Assembly: GCA_051530055.1 (NCBI GenBank)
Contig: CM121341.1
Coordinates: 14,694,001-14,758,000, forward strand
Length of the DNA: 64,000 nt
DNA from: Neoechinorhynchus agilis
Taxonomy: Eukaryota; Acanthocephala
Direction: 5' to 3'
Part shown: positions 44,419 through 54,120 of the stretch, piece after piece
How the letters are laid out: the number at the start of each line of letters is the position of its first letter
How positions within the stretch are numbered: the stretch's first letter is position 1
Notes under the pieces: model-generated
What the model was told of the DNA's origin: nothing
Database searches by the model: none
What the model saw: only the letters and a program-made list of their open reading frames with translations
Position numbers and translations under genes: made by a program

Positions 44419-46765
44419 CTAGCCGTTTTCGAGTTTATAAAGTATATGTTCGTCTTTGAGATGATCCTCTGTTAAAACTGCGTTTCCCATAATATGCGGA
44501 TCAGGTTGTGCTATTTCTCTAAGCCACCGTTTCGCTATCATCTTCGCTTCATTTGTACTGAGATTGACGTGTTGAAGACTTAGCTTTTCTAAAATCCATC
44601 GTGGCAATTTGTTTCGTTTGTCGCTTCTCATAAATCGCGAATCGGCAAAAACCATAAGACCGTAATCGAATTTGTTCCTCATCACACGCCCCGCACATTG
44701 AGCAGCGTGTCGCATCGCATCAAATGTCAGAAATTCGTTTTCCGATATGTTGAACTGTTCTCGGATGTACTGAAGTCTGCAATGAAGGGAAGTACTTTTT
44801 GTGAACTGAAATGGCATTCCAATCATGATCGCACATCGTCCGAAATGATTGTCGAAATCGACACCTTCCGCTACTCGTCCACGAGCCACACAAAAAAACA
44901 GCGCTCCGCGACCGACTGAACACGCTCGCCTATAGTTGTGAAGTGCGAGAGCCGTCTCCCTTCCATCCGAATCACTTTCGACGAATATGAGTTTCTCAGT
45001 CAGAATTCGTGATATTATGTCGGATTTTGTCCAACTGGTCAGCATTTGTTCCATTAAACGGTAGCTTGTGAAGAAGCATACAATTCCATCGGGAACTGTT
45101 TCGCATAATGCACCAATTTTCACTTTTTAGATCCCGTCTAAGTCAAAACTGGCGTCATAATTCAGCCACCAACACTCCGTATTGATAGGTGACCAACGGA
45201 TCATCTCTCGATTCAAATTTACACGTCAAACTTGAACCGGCGTCGAAAATTTCATCCGAAGGTCGAGTAATGATCAAAGGGCAAATACTTCTGCGCGAAA
45301 TCGTGGCCGGAAACGAATTTACGAGAACTGGCTGAAAATGGAGTAGCCGGACGTACGTTGATATGGGACTTAAAGTACCCGACGTTATCGTGACACTCCT
45401 GAAATTATTTAGAACTGGTTCCATCGCTATGGAAGGATCGAGACATAACAACGTAACAAACTTGCTCATTTGCTTGTTTTTCTTTTCCGCAGCGATTTCC
45501 ACAATCACATTGAAGCCTCGCTCGTACTTGGACGCTAGACTACCGAACGAGACCACCTGAAACAAGGATTTATATTCGTGAATATCTTCTACTTGGCATT
45601 CATTAATGAGATCCCGAAGCCTTTCTGCACATTTTCGAAGTGCTTTTGGGTCAATAATCGCCTTATGAAGAGCATCATTCAAAAATGAAGGAGAGCTCTC
45701 GGCCATATCGTGATTGATTCGTAGTCTCGTTCTCAAATATCCAATGAATCGGCGCATAAACAGAATGAAATGCGATTTGGTCTTTATGAATCTTTTGACT
45801 CCCTTCATTTCAAACGCGCCTTTTTCTCCTTCAGCAGCGCCGGCATTCACGAACGAAGGCATCACAAGTCTGAATTGAGTGCAAAGATCAAGCATTTTAT
45901 TTCCGTCAACTTCGATTGTCGATTTCGATTCCAATTCGTTAAGATTATTGGTAGCTTTATCTAAAGTCACTTCATTGATTCTTACAGTCAACGAATCCAT
46001 ACAGAAATCGTCTATATTGTGAGCTTCATCGAGGATCAAAATGGCTCGTGAACCGAAAATTTCGTCGTTTCCCAATACTGTTTGTCTGACCTTCCAATCG
46101 AACACATAAGCGTAAGTCAGACCGATAAAATGGGCGTAAGAAACTGCTTGACGGGCAGTAAAGTACGGACATATACCACGGGACGCTGAGAATGTTTTTA
46201 GAGATTCAAAATCGTAGACCCCAGTAGTCAAGAGTCCAAGGTCTTCATCTGCTTTGAGAGTATTGTAGAACCCGCAACCGCCTTCATTCGCCCAAGGCGA
46301 TGTCATTTGAAAACAAAATGAATCCGCAAGATCCTCAATATCTACGGGACGTTCTGGATGAATACAAAGGGATTTTCTCGAGCACAACGACATTGCAATG
46401 AATTTCGCGGCTTGCAGATCGTACAAACGAGGTAAATCTTTATCTGCTTCAATGTACTCAATAAGACGTTTAAGTTCCGCCATCATCTTATCTACCTCTG
46501 CATTGGTTCGGGAACAATAAACAATACGACTGTAGGTGGGAATTTCGTCGGATAAAAGATCGAAATTCTCTCGTTTTTGATTTAACAAATAGCACACTGT
46601 TACGGAAAGGAGACAAATGGTTTTTCCGGTACCACTTGGCATTTCTAGAACACAATGACCTCTTGCGTCCAGAGCTTTTTTAAGATCCGACATGTACATG
46701 TATTGTTCGGGATAAATCTGGTTGAATGGAAAATAGACAACCAAGTCATCGAACCGGATCTTCAT
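44419..46765 (-). CDS. ERCC2: XPD/ERCC2 DNA helicase (TFIIH), copy 1
   Basis: 5'-3' superfamily 2 Fe-S helicase of TFIIH, acting in nucleotide excision repair and transcription initiation. Exon 1 (46765-45156) and exon 2 (45103-44419) give 764 aa (human 760). Visible: Walker A MPSGTGKTICLL, DEAH box ILILDEAHNIDDFC, and the four Fe-S cysteines in RKSLCIHPE, DSFCFQM, GGCGFYN and RGICPYFTAR. Also TSGTLSPISTY, VPDGIVCFFTSYRLME, VARGRVAEGVDF and the motif VI region DAMRHAAQCAGRVMRNKFDY. It is complete and intact apart from the non-GT-AG insert between VLVAEL and CETVPDG. It differs from copy 2 by a few residues (for example AERL versus ADRL, PDPHIM versus PDPDIM). Confidence 0.95.
45104..45161 (-). 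other. Hairpin-ended non-GT-AG intron in XPD copy 1 (52 bp)
   Basis: Read on the minus strand, ATTATG occurs at both borders (45161-45156 and 45109-45104). Between them CGCCAGTTTTGACTT (45154-45140) and AAGTGAAAATTGGTG (45125-45111) pair at 14 of 15 positions, with two G-T. Excision joins VLVAEL directly to CETVPDG, the same spacing as in fly and human XPD. The only in-phase alternative (GTAAAT, about 100 bp) would delete the conserved KFESRDDPLVTYQYG. Confidence 0.8.
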
Positions 46766-48131
46766 GGCGGTTTTGGCAAATCTAAAAAACTGAAACGTGA
46801 GTTGATTTTAATCTAAAGTGAAAAAATCAGTCAAACTTCAAAAAAAAGGAACGGTCTAAAGCTACAAAATCGGACACAACCATTCTTGATCTTAGGATTT
46901 TCTCAGCAATGGGTCCAATAGTGTTTACGACTACCCCTATTTTCATATCAATCAGACCATGGTCCGTATTGGCAAATACGCCCCTCGTGATGGAGGTGAT
47001 CGAGAGATTATTCGCGATTTGTTGTGCAATGCCAAGCCTGGAAGAATCAATTATTTATTTGGTATACATTTTATCCAGGTTGCATTCTGATTTGCCACCA
47101 ATGGTCGTCTAATTGCAAGGTTGGCTTGTTCCAACAACAACTCAAAAGGTAAATAACATGTTTAAATCAATTATTTATGTGTGATCGCACCTGATTTCGG
47201 TGACTTGGTCTTAGTAATTATTTTAATACAGAAACTAACCGAATTTGTTTTAATTAAATTTTTATATTATAAAATCTCAATGCCATATGCAACTAGTATG
47301 TTTTGCATAAAGTTGAACGATTTCCAATGCCGAAACTATATTCGAATAAAAAATTTAAGCGCAGTTTTCTAATAAATTTTATTGTCTAATCGAAATGGCG
47401 CGGTATTTTTAACGCTGAAATTACAAATTTATAATTCTACGAATAAAAATCATTTACAACCTTGATAACGGCATAGGATTGTGCCGAAATATTGGAACCA
47501 AGGAATTCTTTTAATTTTACGCCAGATACAAACATGAACAATTCAATCTTCAAACACTTCCTTTTAATTCTTTGAAGTTTGGCCAGCCGGTAACTTTTAT
47601 TCAGTATCTATGTGTGACCTCGCGACTGATAAATTTCCTTAGGTTCACTGCCCACCGATCTGGTGCAGGGAAGCGCATAAAATCACATTTAATACCCTGA
47701 ACCATCATGCGCTCATTGGTTTGCACACTCCTGCTACACCTTCACCGGATTTAAATTAACTAATTTCCGATATTTCATTTCTTATAATTACGACATTTTC
47801 CCAGGGTTTGTCATTTTTTAAGTATTCTATTCGAACTCCGACGTGAAATATGGGTAATCAATAAGTCAATTTAAATCCAGTGAGGGTACTCTAATAAAAA
47901 CGAAGAATATTAATGGGTTATTATTATTATTATTATTCTATAAAAATAGTTTTAAGGAATTTATTGCGTTTCAACGCTACAATTCAAAATTAATCAGTTT
48001 CATTAACGCGTGTGCTAGTATCGAAACCATCGTTTTCGGAGGAACTCATTATCGATTTAATTTTGAAAAAGCAATCGGCATAAATAACTCCGTTTACTGT
48101 TCGCTCTCTCTCGTTTTATGATTGGTGCTCT
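46766..48131. other. Intergenic DNA of the left duplicated copy
   Basis: Contains a family B element (about 47.46-47.57 kb: GATTGTGCCGAAATATTGGA...ACGCCAGATACAAACATGAA), a family D element (about 47.74-47.89 kb) and a short (TTA)n run near 47.93 kb. No exon is recognised. The same elements at the same relative positions in the right copy show they predate the duplication. Confidence 0.5.
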
Positions 48132-48428
48132 TTAAACGACAGGGCCTTGTGTTGTAGTTTGAATTTCAATGTTTTTTCCCGGTGACGTTTGTTGTTCTTG
48201 TTCGGAATCCTTATACGACGATTGTTGTTTTTCTTTATTAAGAATTGAGAATTTGCATTTGTTCATGCCATCGATGGCAGACAGTAGGCAGATTATGGTA
48301 GTGACAAAACCGGTCAGAATGGACCATACGAGGATTCCATTAGAATCAGCTCGGATCATGCAATTTATGAACTTTTCCGATTCAGATTGCATGATTCCTT
48401 GGACGTACGATTCGCTGGTCAATGCTCT
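48132..48428 (-). pseudogene. Orphan last exon of the synaptophysin-like gene (duplicate)
   Basis: Carries the fourth membrane span (ILVWSILTGFVTTIICLLSA) and the cytoplasmic tail ending IEIQTTTQGPVV, identical to the intact gene at 52.47 kb. The duplication breakpoint at about 48430 removed everything upstream: no promoter, start or first three spans. It has no way to be expressed as a normal protein. Confidence 0.85.
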
Positions 48429-48752
48429 GGATTTGGCGCGTCCGTTACCCGATCCTTTCTAGTCTACAGAATAACACCATGATGTTTGTGTTTGAAATGG
48501 CAAACATTGATAATATTGGTAATAAATAACTCAGCAAAGGGAAGAATTTTGTCCGTTACCCCAATTGTGAGCAAGGGTTTATAGGTTTAAGCTTATTTTC
48601 CGGAGACTTCGATAAAAAATTAGGATTTTAAGATAAAGGATCGACACACTTTAAACGTTCAGCGTACTCAATACAATCTATGTTCATATATGTTCATTTT
48701 TGACCAACACAAATTCATTTTTGACCAACACAAATTCATTTTTGACCGCGTT

Positions 48753-51099
48753 CTAGCCGTTTTCGAGTTTATAAAGTATATGTTCGTCTTTGAGATTATC
48801 CTCTGTTAAAACTGCGTTTCCCATAATATCCGGATCAGGTTGTGCTATTTCTCTAAGCCACCGTTTAGCTATCATCTTCGCTTCATTTGTACTGAGATTG
48901 ACGTGTTGAAGACTTAGCTTTTCTAAAATCCATCGTGGCAATTTGTTTCGTTTGTCGCTTCTCATAAATCGCGAATCGGCAAAAACCATAAGACCGTAAT
49001 CGAATTTGTTCCTCATCACACGCCCCGCACATTGAGCAGCGTGTCGCATCGCATCAAATGTCAGAAATTCGTTTTCCGATATGTTGAACTGTTCTCGGAT
49101 GTACTGAAGTCTGCAATGAAGGGAAGTACTTTTTGTGAACTGAAATGGCATTCCAATCATGATCGCACATCGTCCGAAATGATTGTCGAAATCGACACCT
49201 TCCGCTACTCGTCCACGAGCCACACAAAAAAACAGCGCTCCGCGACCGACTGAACACGCTCGCCTATAGTTGTGAAGTGCGAGAGCCGTCTCCCTTCCAT
49301 CCGAATCACTTTCGACGAATATGAGTTTCTCAGTCAGAATTCGTGATATTATGTCGGATTTTGTCCAACTGGTCAGCATTTGTTCCATTAAACGGTAGCT
49401 TGTGAAGAAGCATACAATTCCATCGGGAACTGTTTCGCATAATGCACCAATTTTCACTTTTTAGATCCCGTCTAAGTCAAAACTGGCGTCATAATTCAGC
49501 CACCAACACTCCGTATTGATAGGTGACCAACGGATCATCTCTCGATTCAAATTTACACGTCAAACTTGAACCGGCGTCGAAAATTTCATCCGAAGGTCGA
49601 GTAATGATCAAAGGGCAAATACTTCTGCGCGAAATCGTGGCCGGAAACGAATTTACGAGAACTGGCTGAAAATGGAGTAGCCGGACGTACGTTGATATGG
49701 GACTTAAAGTACCCGACGTTATCGTGACACTCCTGAAATTATTTAGAACTGGTTCCATCGCTATGGAAGGATCGAGACATAACAACGTAACAAACTTGCT
49801 CATTTGCTTGTTTTTCTTTTCCGCAGCGATTTCCACAATCACATTGAAGCCTCGCTCGTACTTGGACGCTAGACTACCGAACGAGACCACCTGAAACAAG
49901 GATTTATATTCGTGAATATCTTCTACTTGGCATTCATTAATGAGATCCCGAAGCCTATCCGCGCATTTTCGAAGTGCTTTTGGGTCAATAATCGCCTTAT
50001 GAAGAGCATCATTCAAAAATGAAGGAGAGCTCTCGGCCATATCGTGATTGATTCGTAGTCTCGTTCTCAAATATCCAATGAATCGGCGCATAAACAGAAT
50101 GAAATGCGATTTGGTCTTTATGAATCTTTTGACTCCCTTCATTTCAAACGCGCCTTTTTCTCCTTCAGCAGCGCCGGCATTCACGAACGAAGGCATCACA
50201 AGTCTGAATTGAGTGCAAAGATCAAGCATTTTATTTCCGTCAACTTCGATTGTCGATTTCGATTCCAATTCGTTAAGATTATTGGTAGCTTTATCTAAAG
50301 TCACTTCATTGATTCTTACAGTCAACGAATCCATACAGAAATCATCTATATTGTGAGCTTCATCGAGGATCAAAATGGCTCGTGAACCGAAAATTTCGTC
50401 GTTTCCCAATACTGTTTGTCTGACCTTCCAATCGAACACATAAGCGTAAGTCAGACCGATAAAATGGGCGTAAGAAACTGCTTGGCGGGCAGTAAAGTAC
50501 GGACATATACCACGGGACGCTGAGAATGTTTTTAGAGATTCAAAATCGTAGACCCCAGTAGTCAAGAGTCCAAGGTCTTCATCTGCTTTGAGAGTATTGT
50601 AGAACCCGCAACCGCCTTCATTCGCCCAAGGCGATGTCATTTGAAAACAAAATGAATCCGCAAGGTCCTCAATATCTACGGGACGTTCTGGATGAATACA
50701 AAGGGATTTTCTCGAGCACAACGACATTGCAATGAATTTCGCGGCTTGCAGATCGTACAAACGAGGTAAATCTTTATCTGCTTCAATGTACTCAATAAGA
50801 CGTTTAAGTTCCGCCATCATCTTATCTACCTCTGCATTGGTTCGGGAACAATAAACAATACGACTGTAGGTGGGAATTTCGTCGGATAAAAGATCGAAAT
50901 TCTCTCGTTTTTGATTTAACAAATAGCACACTGTTACGGAAAGGAGACAAATGGTTTTTCCGGTACCACTTGGCATTTCTAGAACACAATGACCTCTTGC
51001 GTCCAGAGCTTTTTTAAGATCCGACATGTACATGTATTGTTCGGGATAAATCTGGTTGAATGGAAAATAGACAACCAAGTCATCGAACCGGATCTTCAT
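48753..51099 (-). CDS. ERCC2: XPD/ERCC2 DNA helicase (TFIIH), copy 2
   Basis: Exon 1 (51099-49490) and exon 2 (49437-48753), 764 aa, nearly identical to copy 1 and equally intact: Walker A, DEAH, the Fe-S cysteines and the C-terminal motif VI region are all present. XPD is normally single-copy, so two intact neighbours are unusual. Upstream DNA is duplicated too, so each copy has its own promoter. Confidence 0.95.
49438..49495 (-). other. Hairpin-ended non-GT-AG intron in XPD copy 2 (52 bp)
   Basis: Identical to the insert in copy 1 (offset 4334): ATTATG borders and the same 15-bp stem. It was therefore present before the duplication and has been kept in both intact genes. Confidence 0.8.
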
Positions 51100-52465
51100 G
51101 GCGGTTTTGGCAAATCTAAAAAACTGAAACGTGAGTTGATTTTAATCTAAAGTGAAAAAATCAGTCAAACTTCAAAAAAAAGGAACGGTCTAAAGCTACA
51201 AAATCGGACACAACCATTCTTGATCTTAGGATTTTCTCAGCAATGGGTCCAATAGTGTTTACGATTACCCCTATTTTCATATCAATCAGACCATGGTCCG
51301 TATTGGCAAATACGCCCCTCGTGATGGAGGTGATCGAGAGATTATTCGCGATTTGTTGTGCAATGCCAAGCCTGGAAGAATCAATTATTTATTTGGTATA
51401 CATTTTATCCAGGTTGCATTCTGATTTGCCACCAATGGTCGTCTAATTGCAAGGTTGGCTTGTTCCAACAACAACTCAAAAGGTAAATAACATGTTTAAA
51501 TCAATTATTTATATGTGATCGCACCTGATTTCGGTGACTTGGTCTTAGTAATTATTTTAATACAGAAACTAACCGAATTTGTTTTAATTAAATTTTTATA
51601 TTATAAAATCTCAATGCCATATGCAACTAGTATGTTTTGCATAAAGTTGATCGATTTCCAATGCCGAAACTATATTCGAATAAAAAATTTAAGCGCAGTT
51701 TTCTAATAAATTTTATTGTCTAATCGAAATGGCGCGGTATTTTTAACGCTGAAATTACAAATTTATAATTCTACGAATAAAAATCATTTACAACCTTGAT
51801 AACGGCATATGATTGTGCCGAAATATTGGAACCAAGGAATTCTTTTAATTTTACGCCAGATACAAACATGAACAATTCAATCTTCAAACACTTCCTTTTA
51901 ATTCTTTGAAGTTTGGCCAGCCGGTAACTTTTATTCAGTATCTATGTGTGACCTCGCGACTGATAAATTTCCTTAGGTTCACTGCCCACCGATCTGGTGC
52001 AGGGAAGCGCATAAAATCACATTTAATACCCTGAACCATCATGCGCTCATTGGTTTGCACACTCCTGCTACACCTTCACCGGATTTAAATTAACTAATTT
52101 CCGATATTTCATTTCTTATAATTACGACATTTTCCCAGGGTTTGTCATTTTTTAAGTATTCTATTCGAACTCCGACGTGAAATATGGGTAATCAATAAGT
52201 CAATTTAAATCCAGTGAGGGTACTCTAATAAAAACGAAGAATAGTAATGGGTTATTATTATTATTATTATTCTATAAAAATAGTTTTAAGGAATTTATTG
52301 CGTTTCAACGCTACAATTCAAAATTAATCAGTTTCATTAACGCGTGTGCTAGTATCGAAACCATCGTTTTCGGAGGAACTCATTATCGATTTAATTTTGA
52401 AAAAGCAATCGGCATAAATAACTCCGTTTACTGTTCGCTCTCTCTCGTTTTATGATTGGTGCTCT
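51100..52465. other. Intergenic DNA of the right duplicated copy
   Basis: Same content as the left copy: family B near 51.79-51.90 kb, family D near 52.08-52.22 kb and a (TTA)n run near 52.25 kb. No gene. Confidence 0.5.
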
Positions 52466-53499
52466 TTAAACGACAGGGCCTTGTGTTGTAGTTTGAATTT
52501 CAATGTTTTTTCCCGGTGACGTTTGTTGTTCTTGTTCGGAATCCTTATACGACGATTGTTGTTTTTCTTTATTAAGAATTGAGAATTTGCATTTGTTCAT
52601 GCCATCGATGGCAGACAGTAGGCAGATTATGGTAGTGACAAAACCGGTCAGAATGGACCATACGAGGATTCCATTAGAATCAGCTCGGATCATGCAATTT
52701 ATGAACTTTTCCGATTCAGATTGCATGATTCCTTGGACGTACGATTCGCTGGTCAATGCTGATTTCACTTATCGAATGATGGGAGATGTAGTTTCGAACC
52801 CACTTTGCGGAATCTCCCTTCATTTTCCCGTACACCAACTGACCATGCAACACTCGTGGAGAACCACATGAGTGCTAAAAAAGCCTGTCCAATAACAAAT
52901 GCCTGAGGCCATCGTTTATTGAACGATTTGATCGCCCTTGCGTCTATTCGTTCCCCTGATTGGTGTCGTTGCCAAAAGAAAACGAAAATGGCACCGGCTG
53001 AGAATAACATGCTTAGTACTGCGGTAAAGACGAACATTTGAGCTGATGAACTGGTTCGATCTATTCTCGTGAGTGGGCAGTTTGGTTTACAGCTCTCGAT
53101 ATGTGTTCGGTGCATTCTATAAGGATATTGATATTGAACAAACGTACCGGCATCTGTGTCGCAGAATATTCCGATGAGAAATGGTGATCGTGTGCAACAT
53201 CCTCCACCGACAGCGCAAATAATAGCAACGATGGAAAAAACTAGTTGTTCGATTTTTAAAATATTTTCTTTTGATTTGAGATCTGACAGAGCGAAGTGCT
53301 CGCTACTGAACAGAGGAAATTTTCTTTTCCTCGATTTTTGTTCACTTTCATGCTGCTGGAGAGCACTGTATCGTGCGGAGGATGATACCGCCGTGGTGGT
53401 TGGCACTATTTCGATCGTAGTGGCAGTTGTTTCTCCTCTTCCTGCGTACAGCTTCGATGAAGGCGAATCTGTAGTTGTTGGTGACGGTAACGATGCCAT
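52466..53499 (-). CDS. Synaptophysin/synaptogyrin-family vesicle membrane protein (2 exons)
   Basis: Four-span MARVEL-type protein of synaptic or secretory vesicles. The start chosen is MASLPSPTTTDSPSSKLYAG; the frame is open further upstream but into the divergent promoter. The N-terminal cytoplasmic part is Ser/Thr-rich. Spans: LVFSIVAIICAVGGGCC; MFVFTAVLSMLFSAGAIFVF; AFVIGQAFLALMWFSTSVAW; ILVWSILTGFVTTIICLLSA. The motif MWFSTSVAWSVGV matches the family signature MWLVSSSAWAKGL. The first lumenal loop holds cysteines (IESCKPNCPL). With the 50-bp insert removed (52817-52768) the protein is 327 aa and reads VGVRENEVKSALTSES, like the GLSDVKMATDPEN stretch of synaptophysin. Confidence 0.8.
52768..52820 (-). 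other. Possible hairpin-ended intron in the synaptophysin-like gene (50 bp)
   Basis: AAG at 52820-52818 recurs at 52770-52768 (minus-strand reading). GGGAGAT (52818-52812) and ATCTCCC (52787-52781) pair perfectly. Excision gives VRENEVKSALTSES, the better family match. Unlike the other cases, GT-AG alternatives exist here (32 or 41 bp from a GTTCGAAA donor), leaving extra residues EGRFRKV. Confidence 0.5.
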
Positions 53500-53695
53500 G
53501 TCTGAAATAATCCCTTTCCGAGGGGTGATGGGGAACTCTCCGGAGTGACGATCTAAGCAGGAACGCGTCGTTAGTTTCGTTTTTGGGTGCGTGTGACTAA
53601 GGTTTTGTTGGTTGAGGCGGCGGTGGTGGTGCAGTGTGTGGAGCAAACAGCAGCTGCTTACTCTACTCGTGATATGTTCATTCCTTTTACAAGAT
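53500..53695. promoter_or_regulatory. Divergent promoter between synaptophysin-like and NDUFS5 genes
   Basis: About 200 bases separate the two opposite start codons. The stretch contains GC-rich runs such as GGTTGAGGCGGCGGTGGTGG. Promoter role is inferred from layout only. Confidence 0.4.
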
Positions 53696-54120
53696 ATGAG
53701 ATTGATAGACGCCGTTTATAATGCCTTGGATCTTAACAAACCACGCGATGGAGCTTATGAACGACCTTATGCTGGCGGTTTACGACCCAAGTTTGTCAAT
53801 GCCTTTGAGCAAATGGGAGTTCCTATGCACCGCGACAGCTGCTCGTTTCCATCAAACGAGGGCGGGTCCTCGCTGACGGGGTGCCTAAAAAGTGCAGAGA
53901 GTTTCAAAGACAAGCAATCATTTGTTACTCCCTCGTTGGAAAGTTCCAAGGACATAAACTATGCAAGGACGAAACAGACGATCTTGAAGAGTGCGTGTTC
54001 GCTTCTAAGCAAAGGAAACGAGATATTTTCATCAAGGAATTCCGCATAAAGAACAAACTCGGATATATGGATACTCCACCTTATGATTTCTATCATCCGC
54101 ACCAATGGACCCAGAGGTAA
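53696..54120 (+). CDS. NDUFS5: Complex I accessory subunit NDUFS5-like (2 exons)
   Basis: Intermembrane-space twin-CX9C subunit of mitochondrial NADH dehydrogenase. The C-terminal exon has CREFQRQAIIC and CKDETDDLEEC, two CX9C motifs separated by about 13 residues, as in NDUFS5 (CHAFEKEWIEC / CKIEYDDFVEC). It continues IKEFRIKNKLGYMDTPPYDF to a stop. The first exon reads MRLIDAVYNALDLNKPRDGA and ends within AFEQMGVPMHR. Two joins fit: a GT-AG intron 53819-53892 (116 aa) or a hairpin-type 44-bp excision with CAG...CTG arms near 53835-53878 (126 aa). Both close the frame. Confidence 0.75.

Larger units (their letters stand above)
44118..48430. repeat. Tandem segmental duplication, left copy
   Basis: It matches 48431-52760 almost base for base (offset 4313 at the start, 4334 after a 21-bp indel). 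It starts at GGATTTGGCGCGTCCGTTAC and ends inside the last coding exon of the synaptophysin-like gene. I counted about fifteen substitutions in about 4.3 kb, roughly 0.35%. The junction at about 48430 carries one or two non-matching bases, as in end joining. Confidence 0.95.
48431..52760. repeat. Tandem segmental duplication, right copy
   Basis: Second copy of the unit at 44118-48430. It has an extra 21-bp TTGACCAACACAAATTCATTT tandem repeat near 48.72 kb. It joins the complete synaptophysin-like gene on the right, so this copy keeps the ancestral right-hand context. Confidence 0.95.

Noticed and set aside
45155-45240. GT-AG intron in XPD starting at GTAAAT near 45215
   Set aside because: It would close the frame but delete KFESRDDPLVTYQYG, which matches the conserved KFETREDIAVIRNYG of human XPD.
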